A stretch of DNA of 40,612 nucleotides from an uncultured Fibrobacter sp. (GTDB lineage: Bacteria > Fibrobacterota > Fibrobacteria > Fibrobacterales > Fibrobacteraceae), in contig NZ_CALEFV010000023.1 of assembly GCF_937877005.1 (NCBI RefSeq), forward strand, positions 1 through 40,612, in the 5' to 3' direction. Position 1 is the first letter of the stretch, and the number at the start of each line of letters is the position of its first letter. This document shows positions 8,681 to 16,878 of the stretch, piece after piece. The notes under the pieces are model-generated. The model was given only the letters and a program-made list of their open reading frames with translations. It was not told the origin of the DNA and did not search any database. The position numbers were made by a program, and so were the translations under genes.

Positions 8681-10731
8681 GATTTCTAGCCTCCATGAAG
8701 GTGACTGTTGCGCTTCTAGCCGCCTTTCTGGTGCTGATTTTTTGGGGAGTCCTTGCGCAGGCCAATGCTGAATCGGCAGGACTCCCCGCATCCGTAGCGA
8801 TAGAGCGCTTTTTCGATAGTTACATAATCTTGATTCTGGGCTTTATTCCTCTTCCGGCGTTCAAGGGGCTCTCTGTTTTAGCGAGTTTCCACTTGATTTG
8901 CTCGATGGCGTGCCGGATTCCCCGCGGTGTAAAGAATGCGGGTCTTTGGGTGATGCATTTGGCTTTGCTCGTTCTACTTGTGGGCGGCGTACTTGGTTGT
9001 GAACTGAAGCGAGAATATTATGGCTATGTGGAATCGTCTCGGCAGGCTTCGGAGAATATGGCGGAAAATGTCCGCTACTTTGCCGCAGAGGATAGCCTAG
9101 GTAGGACTCCCGTGATAATTGAAAATTCCTGGCCGTATTATGTTCAGTACCGGGGATATGTCGAGTTGCCACAAGGAAGGTCCGTGGCAATGTATAGGGC
9201 CTTCTATGATCCGTTCCATTTTGTACCCTATGCATTCATGGTGCTGTTCCTATTGGGAGCCGTATACCATTATGTCGTGAAAATTCGTTGTAGGCGAACC
9301 ATGAAAGTTCTGCCGCTCATTGCATTTTTCCTAGTTTCCATTCCTGTCAGTTCCCGGGCTTCGGAAAATCCAATTCCTGTGTGGGAGGGACTTGGCCCTG
9401 ATACTCCTGTTCTAGTCGACAGCGTTGTCCGGCCTTTTGATTCCTTTGCGCGAGGTTTTCTTGATGATCTGTATGGTCGCGTGACATATGGTTGCCGGGA
9501 GGGGGAGCCGTGCCAAGGCAAGGTTTCTGCGGTTGAGGTGATTCGGATGATATCGCTTGAACCCGAAAAGGCCTGCAATCTTTCGCTATTCAAGATTTTC
9601 CGCAGCGATGTCGCGGAAGCGCTCCGTTTGCCTACGGAATCGCGTTACTTGAGTTATGCGCAGATAGTTTCATCGATAGATATCCTTCGGCTTTATGCAA
9701 GCCGAGAAGACGATCACCCGGCGACTTTGGAAATGAAAAGACTTTATTCGAATGTTCTGCGCTATGAATCTGTCAAGGATGGATTGGCCATTTCATTTGT
9801 TAAAAAGGATGAAATGGTGGTGAATTCTGGACGGCTTTCGATAGAAGTGCTTTACCACCGCGCAAATTTTGTCCTGTGGGCCTTTATCATGGCTTTTGTT
9901 GGGTGCCTATTGTCTGCGCTGAACATGATTTTCAAGTCGCATATGTTGGACAAGGTCGCTAATGCTTTCTGCATAATTGATTCGGCTGTTCTGGTCTTGA
10001 TTTTTGCCGCGCGCGCTTACATTACAACCCGTCCACCCCTTTCGAGTCTGTATGAAATCGTGCTGCTGGTGGCGCTGTTGTTGGTCGCATTTGAATCGGG
10101 TGTATACGTCTTCTGCAAGAAAAGGACTTATACATTGATGATTCCCGTTGTCCTGATGGCAACAGTCCTTCTGTTCTTTGCAAAATTCGTGCTGGAACAG
10201 GGCGATTCCTTCCAGCCGATACCTGCGGTGTTGAATTCTTCGGTTTTTCTGACAATGCACGTGTTCACGATTGCGCTTGGTTATGCGGGAATGATTCTGT
10301 CGGGTATTGTCGCGCATCTAGCGCTAGCCCGTCGCGAATCGGCAAGCCTGCAGCCACTCCTGTTTGCAACACTCGTCTTTGGCGCCATTTTTACGATTGT
10401 CGGTACCCTTCTAGGAGGCGTCTGGGCAGATTTTGCCTGGGGACGATTCTGGGGTTTTGATCCCAAGGAATGCGGAGCGTTGTTCGTGATTCTCTGGGCA
10501 ATGTTAGCGCTTCACCTGCGTGCTGGCCGCTTGGTGAAAGAACATGGGTTTGCGCTCATCAATAGCTTCAATGTCATTGTCACGTTTCTTTGTTGGTTCG
10601 GTGTGAACTTGCTTGGTGTAGGCTTGCACAGTTACGGATTTCAATCGGGATCTGCGGTATGGCTTGCGGCATTCACCTTACTTGATTTAATGGCGATAGC
10701 GATTCTTGCTTTCAGGTTGCGTTCTCGTTAA
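8656..10731 (+). CDS. ccsBA: Fused ResB-CcsA cytochrome c synthase (system II, CcsBA)
   Basis: This membrane protein should export haem and ligate it to CxxCH motifs of apocytochromes at the outer face of the inner membrane. Residues 1-210 are ResB/CcsB-like, with membrane helices near 15-35, 52-84, 96-114 and 188-208 and an expected haem-ligand His101 (GLWVMHLALLVLLVGG). A periplasmic stretch starts with a signal-like helix (217-235) and has the VVRPFDSFARG segment typical of CcsA fusions. The C-terminal CcsA domain has RPPLSSLYE (459-467), His535, the WWD-type motif WGRFWGFDPKE (595-605, with Phe at the second Trp of WWD) and His658 in GVGLHSYGF. At 691 aa it is compact for a fusion. ATG 8656 overlaps the previous gene; ATG 8695 is an alternative start. 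Confidence 0.85.
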   Translation: MGRCIVALRFLASMKVTVALLAAFLVLIFWGVLAQANAESAGLPASVAIERFFDSYIILILGFIPLPAFKGLSVLASFHLICSMACRIPRGVKNAGLWVMHLALLVLLVGGVLGCELKREYYGYVESSRQASENMAENVRYFAAEDSLGRTPVIIENSWPYYVQYRGYVELPQGRSVAMYRAFYDPFHFVPYAFMVLFLLGAVYHYVVKIRCRRTMKVLPLIAFFLVSIPVSSRASENPIPVWEGLGPDTPVLVDSVVRPFDSFARGFLDDLYGRVTYGCREGEPCQGKVSAVEVIRMISLEPEKACNLSLFKIFRSDVAEALRLPTESRYLSYAQIVSSIDILRLYASREDDHPATLEMKRLYSNVLRYESVKDGLAISFVKKDEMVVNSGRLSIEVLYHRANFVLWAFIMAFVGCLLSALNMIFKSHMLDKVANAFCIIDSAVLVLIFAARAYITTRPPLSSLYEIVLLVALLLVAFESGVYVFCKKRTYTLMIPVVLMATVLLFFAKFVLEQGDSFQPIPAVLNSSVFLTMHVFTIALGYAGMILSGIVAHLALARRESASLQPLLFATLVFGAIFTIVGTLLGGVWADFAWGRFWGFDPKECGALFVILWAMLALHLRAGRLVKEHGFALINSFNVIVTFLCWFGVNLLGVGLHSYGFQSGSAVWLAAFTLLDLMAIAILAFRLRSR

Positions 10732-10748
10732 TTTCTATCTTTTAGCCT

Positions 10749-12056
10749 ATGCTACAGTGGGACACCTTGCTTTCTGCGACGCGTTATGGGCATCCGGCCG
10801 ATCTGGACCCGAACCGTTCCGATTTTCATCGCGATTACGACCGTATCGTTTTCTCAACGGCTTTTAGGCGACTTGGTCGCAAAACCCAGGTACATCCTTT
10901 TTCGGTGAATGACCATGTGCATAGCCGTCTCACGCACAGTATCGAGGTGTCGAGTGTGGGCCGTAGTCTCGCCATTACGGTTTACCATCTGATTAAGAAA
11001 TACCTCCCGAAGTATATCAACGAGTACCATTTCGGAACTATCGTGCAGTCCGCCTGCCTTGCGCACGATATCGGTAATCCGCCTTTTGGTCATGCTGGGG
11101 AGGCTGCTATTCGTGAATGGTTCCGCAAAAACCGCAATTCGGCACCGATGAGGGGCCTGAGCGATACCGAAGTTGCCGATTTTGAAAATTTTGACGGCAA
11201 TGCGCAGGGACACCGCATTTTGAGTAAACTTGAATACCATTTTTTGGATGGCGGAATGCGTCTCACCTATGCGACGATCGGATCTATGATCAAGTATCCG
11301 CAGCTGGCAAAGTTTGGCCAGCCGACGAGTCTGTTCTCGACCGAGGCTGATCTATATCGCGTGACGGCCTATACGCTAGGCATCCCTGAAGTGGAAACGG
11401 GCAAGTGGGTGCGCCATCCGCTAGTGTACCTGATGGAAGCGGCTGACGATATCTGCTACAGCATTCTGGATGTCGAAGACGCTATTGAACTGGGTATCTT
11501 GAGTTACGGCGATGTTCGCGGCATGTTCAGCTATCTTTGCGGCCCCGAGGTCGATATCGATCGCGAGTTCCAGGAAAATGGTCAGAACTTTCGAGATTTC
11601 TTGAGCAGCGTCCGCGGCTTGGCCATTCAGAATTTGATTGATGATGTTGCCGTGACCTTCGTGAATAACTATGAGGCGATCATGTCCGGTGAAAGGGTTA
11701 AGCACTTGACAAATCTTTCACGATCTGACGTGATGGAAGGCATTCGCATCGCAAAGCGTCTGGGTGTTGAACGTATTTATCCTGACCGTCGCAAGACGGA
11801 ACTCGAAGTCGGCAGCTACACGACCCTGGCTACGGTGCTTGACGCCTTTATCAATGGTGTTTACGATTTTCGCCTGAATGGCAATAATTCCTACCGTGCC
11901 GACCGCATCGTGCGTCTCATCGGTCAGGCAAAGATTGGTCAGAGCGTGACGATGGCCGAGGCTTATCATCAGGTGCTTGATTTTGTGAGCGGCATGACGG
12001 ACAATTACGCTACCTATCTGGCGCGTCAGATTGGTGGACTCGCCATGGGAAACTAG
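10749..12056 (+). CDS. dgt: Deoxyguanosinetriphosphate triphosphohydrolase (dGTPase)
   Basis: dGTPases hydrolyse dNTPs to the nucleoside and tripolyphosphate, controlling dNTP pools. The 435-aa protein begins in family style with the FRRLGRKTQVHPF segment. The HD-domain metal ligands are visible as His63 (RLTHSIEV) and His106-Asp107 (CLAHDIGNPPFGHAGE), with a further Asp in MEAADDICYSILDVEDA. A TATCTT hexamer at 10736-10741 ends 7 nt before the ATG and no Shine-Dalgarno is seen. The HAD nucleotidase gene follows after 6 nt, so the two likely work together in nucleotide breakdown. Confidence 0.92.
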   Translation: MLQWDTLLSATRYGHPADLDPNRSDFHRDYDRIVFSTAFRRLGRKTQVHPFSVNDHVHSRLTHSIEVSSVGRSLAITVYHLIKKYLPKYINEYHFGTIVQSACLAHDIGNPPFGHAGEAAIREWFRKNRNSAPMRGLSDTEVADFENFDGNAQGHRILSKLEYHFLDGGMRLTYATIGSMIKYPQLAKFGQPTSLFSTEADLYRVTAYTLGIPEVETGKWVRHPLVYLMEAADDICYSILDVEDAIELGILSYGDVRGMFSYLCGPEVDIDREFQENGQNFRDFLSSVRGLAIQNLIDDVAVTFVNNYEAIMSGERVKHLTNLSRSDVMEGIRIAKRLGVERIYPDRRKTELEVGSYTTLATVLDAFINGVYDFRLNGNNSYRADRIVRLIGQAKIGQSVTMAEAYHQVLDFVSGMTDNYATYLARQIGGLAMGN

Positions 12057-12062
12057 GCTAGG

Positions 12063-12737
12063 ATGGTTTGGCTTTTCGATTACGATCTGACTCTGTACGG
12101 TACCGAGGAACGGTATGTCATTAATTCGTTGGATCATCGTATTTCGCTGTTTGTGCAGAAAACCGTTGGGGGCGATTTCGAATCGGCGCACAAGATTCGC
12201 ACCGACTACCTGGAGCGTTTCGGAACGACGCTTGCTGGGCTCATGACGATGAACGGGACGAAACCCGATGACTTTTTTGACTTTATCCATGAACCGGAAT
12301 ATTTGATTTATCCTAAGAAGGCCCCCGAAAAGTTGGCGTTGCTCAAAAGTCTCGAGGGACCACGTTTCGTTTTTACCAACGGTCGTCATGACTGGAGCGA
12401 GGCGGGCATGGTGCACATGGGAATAAGTTCCGCGATTGATGGCGTGTTCGATCTCAAACAACTTGGCTGGGTTGGAAAACCGCATGATAGTGCCTATGAA
12501 AAGATGGAACAGTGGCTTGCGGATAGACTGTCTGGCATGGGAATCCCATATCCAGATAATCCCCGCGAGATAATCCTGCTTGAGGACTCGCTCCGTAACC
12601 TGGAACCAGCGCATCGTCGTGGCTGGACGACCATTTTCGTGAATCCGACTGAAGAATGCCCCGATTGGGTGGATTATCATATAGCGCATCTGTTGGAATT
12701 GCCTCAAAAATGTAACTTAGCAAGGACCTTCTTATGA
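12063..12737 (+). CDS. HAD-family pyrimidine 5'-nucleotidase-like phosphatase
   Basis: The 224-aa soluble protein has HAD motif I DYDLT (Asp6, Asp8), motif II FTNGR, a conserved Lys in VGKPHDSAYEK and motif IV LLEDSLRNL. Overall it resembles the pyrimidine 5'-nucleotidase subgroup (SDT1/phm8-like), which dephosphorylates nucleoside monophosphates. Six nucleotides separate it from dgt, with an AGG-containing site in that gap. Its TGA overlaps the ATG of the following lipoprotein gene (ATGA), implying a shared transcript. Exact substrate is inferred only. Confidence 0.8.
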   Translation: MVWLFDYDLTLYGTEERYVINSLDHRISLFVQKTVGGDFESAHKIRTDYLERFGTTLAGLMTMNGTKPDDFFDFIHEPEYLIYPKKAPEKLALLKSLEGPRFVFTNGRHDWSEAGMVHMGISSAIDGVFDLKQLGWVGKPHDSAYEKMEQWLADRLSGMGIPYPDNPREIILLEDSLRNLEPAHRRGWTTIFVNPTEECPDWVDYHIAHLLELPQKCNLARTFL

Positions 12738-13702
12738 AAAAGAATATTCTACTGTTTGCCGTTTTGACTGTACTAGTCGTTTTGGCTGCGTGTGATTCAT
12801 CGACTTCCAGCGATAGTGATGTCGCAGAAAGGAAATTATTCGTAGACACGATGTCAGAACTTCCTGGATGCACAGAAAGCAAAGAGGGCTTTGTGGTCTA
12901 TGTTATAGAAGATGAAGATACGGTTGTCTGCGTTTCTGGAGTATGGCGCATTGTCGGTATGAATGCCGGTATTGAGTCTAGTAGCGGTATAGCTGGAAAA
13001 TCAAGTAGTAGCTATAGTCCTGTAGAAATGTCAAGCACCATGCTTTCCAGTAGCTCGAGTGCTATGCCCCCTGTAAATTCTTCAAGCAGTCTTGTAAATG
13101 AATCGAGTAGCTCATCGAAAGTGTCTGTCACAAGGCTCACAATGACGGATTCTCGCGATAAGCGGGTCTACAGGTCCGTTGCCATTGGCGAGCAGGTTTG
13201 GATGGCTGAAAATATGAATTACGATGGCGCAGAAATAGACGGTGCATCATCGTATTTAGGTTGGTGCTATAAGAATGAAGAAACTTATTGTGATAAATAT
13301 GGCAGACTCTACAATTGGAAAACAGCAAAGGATATCTGTCCAGAGGGCTGGCATCTTCCGAGTTTGGAAGAATGGAATGTCTTGGTCGCCACAGTGGGAG
13401 ATTCGCTAACTGCGGGAGGATTGCTGAAATCGACTGATTCATGGATGGAATTGACGAGTGATGCCGTTAGTGTAAATGGGCTGGACTTGTATGGATTTGC
13501 TGCTTTGCCGGCAGGATTTAGAAAAGAAGATTACAGTGATGGCCGTTATTTTGATATCGAAAAGTTCGCAAATTTCTGGACATCTTCTGTAAATGGAGAA
13601 TCCGATGCATATCATATAACGATGCGCTATGATAGCGAAAAAGTTTCGGTGATTGTAGATCCCATGGAATATGCTCTTTCTGTCCGTTGCCTGAAAAATT
13701 AA
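12734..13702 (+). CDS. FISUMP-domain lipoprotein
   Basis: The signal peptide ends at Cys20 (VVLAAC, then DSSTSSDSD). Residues 75-130 are a serine-rich linker with runs such as SSSSS. Residues from about 135 to the end form the FISUMP domain (TIGR02145, Fibrobacter major paralogous domain): VYRSVAIGEQVWMAENMNY, YGRLYNW, CPEGWHLPSLEEW, FAALPAGFR, FWTSS and the closing SVRCLKN are all present. The molecular role of the domain is not known; the protein should sit on an outer face of the envelope. The ATG overlaps the nucleotidase stop. It is strong taxonomic evidence for Fibrobacter. Confidence 0.93.
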   Translation: MKKNILLFAVLTVLVVLAACDSSTSSDSDVAERKLFVDTMSELPGCTESKEGFVVYVIEDEDTVVCVSGVWRIVGMNAGIESSSGIAGKSSSSYSPVEMSSTMLSSSSSAMPPVNSSSSLVNESSSSSKVSVTRLTMTDSRDKRVYRSVAIGEQVWMAENMNYDGAEIDGASSYLGWCYKNEETYCDKYGRLYNWKTAKDICPEGWHLPSLEEWNVLVATVGDSLTAGGLLKSTDSWMELTSDAVSVNGLDLYGFAALPAGFRKEDYSDGRYFDIEKFANFWTSSVNGESDAYHITMRYDSEKVSVIVDPMEYALSVRCLKN

Positions 13703-13714
13703 ATTTTGTATTTT
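13687..13714 (+). promoter_or_regulatory. Promoter inside the end of the FISUMP gene
   Basis: TTGCCT (13687-13692), 16-bp spacer, TATTTT (13709-13714). The hexamer ends 8 nt before the ATG at 13723. The -35 lies within the last codons of the upstream gene. Confidence 0.55.
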
Positions 13715-13722
13715 ATCCTCGT

Positions 13723-14844
13723 ATGAAAAAGATTTTTCTACTTGTCGTTTTTTGCTTAATGGCTCTTTCTTCGCTTGCGTTTGCGCTCCCTGCTCCGCAA
13801 GCCCGAAACGGCTTTAGCAACATGACCGTCGTGACGGAGTATTCTGAACTTTTAAAAGAAAAGAATGCCCGCAACGATTCGCTTTTGCCTGCTCTCGATG
13901 GCGACAAGGCCTTTGCAGAGGTGCTTCGCCTGAATCCTAATTTTTGGAGCCTGGGTGGCGCACTCGATAAGGAAGCGTCCCTCGTGACCAAGCTAAATGC
14001 AAAAGTCATATTTATCGATGGTATCCGCGAAGAACCATTCTGCGAAATCGATAAGAATGCTGGCAATACGGCTGGCGAGTGGAATGTGCGCATTGGCGTG
14101 GACTTTGTGTCAGGAGGTTCCAATACGGTGCATATCCATGTGCAGCAGTGCTTGGACTATGTTCGCGATGAACTGGGTTATGCTGTCAAGAAGGGCGACA
14201 AGGTTGTCTTTGTCCCGCCCAAAAAAGTGCTTGACAAGATTAAGGAAAGTGAAATTCCCGACGCTATTGACATTGATTTGCAGCAGACGCTCCTGAAGGC
14301 CCACGAAGATGTGAACCTAACGGGAAAATGCCCCAAGGATATTGAGGCGTATGTCATCTTGATGAATGTCTATGAACAGGTGAAGAACCAGAAGATGGAC
14401 TATGTGGTCATCAACGATCAGCTAAACAAGCAACGCAACGGGGCTGGCCGCGTGCAGAGCTGCGCCTTTAGCCGCGAATGGAATAAGCGCTACCAGGAAA
14501 GCGCGAGCTTCGAATGTGACATCGATAATGACCGCTGCACCTACCGCCAGGAAAATGACGGCAATTCCGAATGGGCGATTAACTACGAGAATGACCGCTT
14601 CGAGTACATCAATAAAAAGTTCCTCTTCTTCAACCTGAATCCGAAAAGCATTCACAAGGGCGGCACCATGCTTGACCTTCGTCTGCTTCGTCTTTCGACG
14701 AACTTATATCTGGAAGCTTATCTGAACATGAAGGGAGAGCCCGTGACGCTTGGGCTCATCATCGTCCCCGGAGGGGACAAGACCATGGATGACTATGATG
14801 ATGGCGAGGGTGAAGAAGAAAACGACGGCACCATGTTCGAATAG
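13723..14844 (+). CDS. Exported protein of unknown function with acidic C-terminus
   Basis: I do not recognise this family. The ATG at 13723 starts a clear signal peptide (MKKIFLLVVFCLMALSS, ending near AFA-LPAP). A longer in-frame extension to 13687 is rejected because it overlaps the FISUMP gene and would bury the signal. The mature protein of about 350 aa has scattered cysteines (CEID, QQCLDY, GKCPKD, QSCAF, FECDID, DRCTY), which may form disulfides. The last ~20 residues are strongly acidic (DDYDDGEGEEENDG). It has its own promoter and no lipobox, so it is probably periplasmic or surface located. Confidence 0.7.
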   Translation: MKKIFLLVVFCLMALSSLAFALPAPQARNGFSNMTVVTEYSELLKEKNARNDSLLPALDGDKAFAEVLRLNPNFWSLGGALDKEASLVTKLNAKVIFIDGIREEPFCEIDKNAGNTAGEWNVRIGVDFVSGGSNTVHIHVQQCLDYVRDELGYAVKKGDKVVFVPPKKVLDKIKESEIPDAIDIDLQQTLLKAHEDVNLTGKCPKDIEAYVILMNVYEQVKNQKMDYVVINDQLNKQRNGAGRVQSCAFSREWNKRYQESASFECDIDNDRCTYRQENDGNSEWAINYENDRFEYINKKFLFFNLNPKSIHKGGTMLDLRLLRLSTNLYLEAYLNMKGEPVTLGLIIVPGGDKTMDDYDDGEGEEENDGTMFE

Positions 14845-15057
14845 CTGTCGAAAATTATTTTAATATCTCGTCATCCCGGTTATAGTAAAAAAGCCATTAT
14901 GTAAAGTGGCTTAGCGACTCCTGATTTACGGTATTCTGGGTGTTGAATAAGAAATGCAGGGAAAATGAGTCTCTTCAATGAGTTTTTTTTTGAAGAGTGG
15001 TTGCCGGTCCTGTTTTTTATTATATATTTAGGATGTATAGATTATAAGGAGAATTTA
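14845..15057. other. Intergenic region with hairpin and promoter for the PDZ gene
   Basis: No gene seen. An 8-bp stem CTCTTCAA (14971-14978) / TTGAAGAG (14990-14997) encloses a T-rich loop; without a trailing U-run it is not an obvious terminator. TTGCCG (15001-15006), a 16-bp spacer and TATATT (15023-15028) form a promoter, followed by an AAGGAG site just before ATG 15058, giving a leader of about 23 nt. Confidence 0.55.
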
Positions 15058-15867
15058 ATGAAACACTTTGTAAAGGCTTCCTTGATGGCGGCGATGCTTG
15101 CTGCCCCCCTTATGGCTGACGAACAGTTCGGCGGTATTGGCGTGACGATTTACCAGCTCCGTAACGGAGTCAAGGTTGCTGAAGTGATTCCGGGAACCCC
15201 TGCTGCAGAAACCAAGTTGCAGGCTGGTGACGTGATTATCGCTGTCGATGGAGCGAGCCTCAAGGGACTTGATATCGAAGCCTCCAAGGAAATGCTCCGT
15301 GGTCAGGTGAACAAGCCGCTCGAACTCACGTTCGTGAGTGGCGCTGATACCTTGACCGCGACTCTTCGTCGTGCCCAGATTACCGTGAAGGATTTGGAAA
15401 GTGAAAAGGTCGAAGCCTGGTATGGCGACAAGACTGAATTCAATGCTCAGGAACTCGAAACCTATGCAAGTGCGACCGAAGGCAACAAGCAACTGGTGGC
15501 CGTCCTCAAGCACGGATCCCTCCTTCCGTCAGGTGAATCGGTAAATGCACAGAACCTGAACGGTGTCTATGTGGACCGCGCAAGCGAGTTTGGCCCTAAG
15601 GCAAGCAAGAGCGTGAACAAGGTTGCCTCTTCGAAGCTTAAGGGCTTTAGCCGCAAGGCCATCGCCTTCAATCTTTCCAGTGCCGGTACGGCTGTGGTGA
15701 CCGTAATGGACAATGACGGTGCTGTGGTGGCATCCCTCCGCCTTGACAATGCGCAGCCCGGTTTCAACAAGATTAACTGGAATGGCGAAAACATTCCGAG
15801 CGGACGCTACATGGTGACCATCGAACACAATGGTTCCGTTTCGGGCAAGAACGCCGTGCTCAAGTAA
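15058..15867 (+). CDS. Exported PDZ-domain protein with C-terminal FlgD/T9SS-like beta domain
   Basis: The 269-aa protein has a signal peptide (MKHFVKASLMAAMLAAPLMA-D). Residues 22-105 are a PDZ domain: GIGVTIYQ, VAEVIPGTPAAETKLQAGDVIIAVDG. No protease domain is attached, so it should bind peptides or act as an adaptor rather than cleave. Residues 190-269 form a FlgD-like or sorting-type beta domain ending PSGRYMVTIEHNGSVSGKNAVLK-like, suggesting type IX export or surface association. The start at 15058 is fixed by AAGGAG at normal spacing; the upstream in-frame extension is rejected. It ends at a bidirectional terminator shared with the convergent operon. Confidence 0.78.
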   Translation: MKHFVKASLMAAMLAAPLMADEQFGGIGVTIYQLRNGVKVAEVIPGTPAAETKLQAGDVIIAVDGASLKGLDIEASKEMLRGQVNKPLELTFVSGADTLTATLRRAQITVKDLESEKVEAWYGDKTEFNAQELETYASATEGNKQLVAVLKHGSLLPSGESVNAQNLNGVYVDRASEFGPKASKSVNKVASSKLKGFSRKAIAFNLSSAGTAVVTVMDNDGAVVASLRLDNAQPGFNKINWNGENIPSGRYMVTIEHNGSVSGKNAVLK

Positions 15868-15885
15868 GACTGTCATGAATGTGTG

Positions 15886-15918
15886 AAAAATCCTGCCGCT
15901 CAAGCTGGCAGGATTTTT
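15886..15918. terminator. Bidirectional intrinsic terminator
   Basis: A 12-bp perfect stem (15886-15897 with 15907-15918) has A-run and T-run flanks on both sides, with an inner loop GCTCAAGCT. It terminates the PDZ gene on the plus strand and the UreE-like gene on the minus strand. Confidence 0.9.
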
Positions 15919-15919
15919 T

Positions 15920-16189
15920 TTAAAGGTAATGTTTCACCCTGTTTTCGGGATCGAGATTTTCCTTGGGTGGCTTCGGAACGTAAATCTTGATGGCATACAC
16001 ATAGTGGTCTGTCTCGGCCAGTATGTCGCCTTCCTGCATGTCTTCGTTGACTTCGATTTCCAGTTCCACGCCATCGCGGGCAATCCGCCTGATAGAATGT
16101 TCCTTCAGTTCGTGCTTTTCAAAAAGAACATCAATGACTTTCTTGTAGGTCCCGTGGTGGGTGGTCCCGATAATCCTGTCGCAAAACAT
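15920..16189 (-). CDS. Small UreE N-domain-like protein
   Basis: This 89-aa soluble protein resembles the N-terminal domain of the urease nickel chaperone UreE: DRIIG at the start, then RRIARDGVELEIEV, then GDIL and a Tyr-Ala-Ile strand. The C-terminal metal-binding domain and His-rich tail of UreE are absent, and no urease genes lie in the window. I infer a related fold with a different or unknown role. It is the last gene of a three-gene minus-strand unit; its ATG overlaps the TAA of the upstream gene (TAATG), so translation is probably coupled. Confidence 0.6.
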   Translation of the reverse strand: MFCDRIIGTTHHGTYKKVIDVLFEKHELKEHSIRRIARDGVELEIEVNEDMQEGDILAETDHYVYAIKIYVPKPPKENLDPENRVKHYL

Positions 16190-16878
16190 TATACTACATC
16201 CATGGAGTCGACTTGGTTGACAATTTCAGTGACGGTTGCAATATAGTTATTTACGCTTTCCTCAAAAAGAGCCTGGTTTCGACTGCTGGCAGGAACTTGG
16301 AGAGACGGAAATTGGTCAAATATTTGCTTGTGGCTTTCGGGATAGGTGTGGTTCAGCAGATAATAGACCCCATACATGATTGGAAGCAGGGATGCATTTG
16401 CGCGAATGAAAAAGCCTAGCGGGTTCCGTTCCTGCTTAAGGTACATGTAGGCTTCGCGTAGGTGAATAAGCATGCCGCGAAGTTCACGTTCGCATTCGAG
16501 ACGTAGACATTCAACATTCGGCTTGTATCCTGGCAAGGGCCTTGCCCCGGCTAGGCTAACGCTCCTGTTGGCAATATGCAAAAATTCAAGCGGAAACACG
16601 TCTTCGGAGGTCTGGATTTCCTTGAGTGTAAAGAAATAGCGAAATTCGATGTTCTCCTTGGCCGTTTCATGCAGTAGCGGTTGCAGGGCCTTCAGGCTGC
16701 TAGTCGTGTTTTCGCGAAGGATGAAACTGACTGTCCATGGTCTTTCAAGAGCATTGAAACCCTCGACTAGGCAGTCACCGTGGATAAAAGCCGAAATGAG
16801 GTTGTCGCCCAGTGCCTGTTGGAGCATTCCGGGCCATTTTGATTTTTGAAGTTCTAGGATGCTTAGGATTTTCTTCAT
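16189..16878 (-). CDS. Nucleotidyltransferase-like protein lacking clear catalytic motif
   Basis: A 229-aa protein with no signal peptide. The N-terminal third (FIHGDCLVEGF then an alternating strand) looks like a pol-beta nucleotidyltransferase fold, but the canonical GS and DxD motif is not visible. The C-terminal part is helical (ECERELRGMLIHLREAYMYL). I infer a degenerate nucleotidyltransferase; identity is uncertain. Its start overlaps the stop of the TPM gene (ATGA) and its stop overlaps the start of the UreE-like gene. Confidence 0.5.
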   Translation of the reverse strand: MKKILSILELQKSKWPGMLQQALGDNLISAFIHGDCLVEGFNALERPWTVSFILRENTTSSLKALQPLLHETAKENIEFRYFFTLKEIQTSEDVFPLEFLHIANRSVSLAGARPLPGYKPNVECLRLECERELRGMLIHLREAYMYLKQERNPLGFFIRANASLLPIMYGVYYLLNHTYPESHKQIFDQFPSLQVPASSRNQALFEESVNNYIATVTEIVNQVDSMDVV

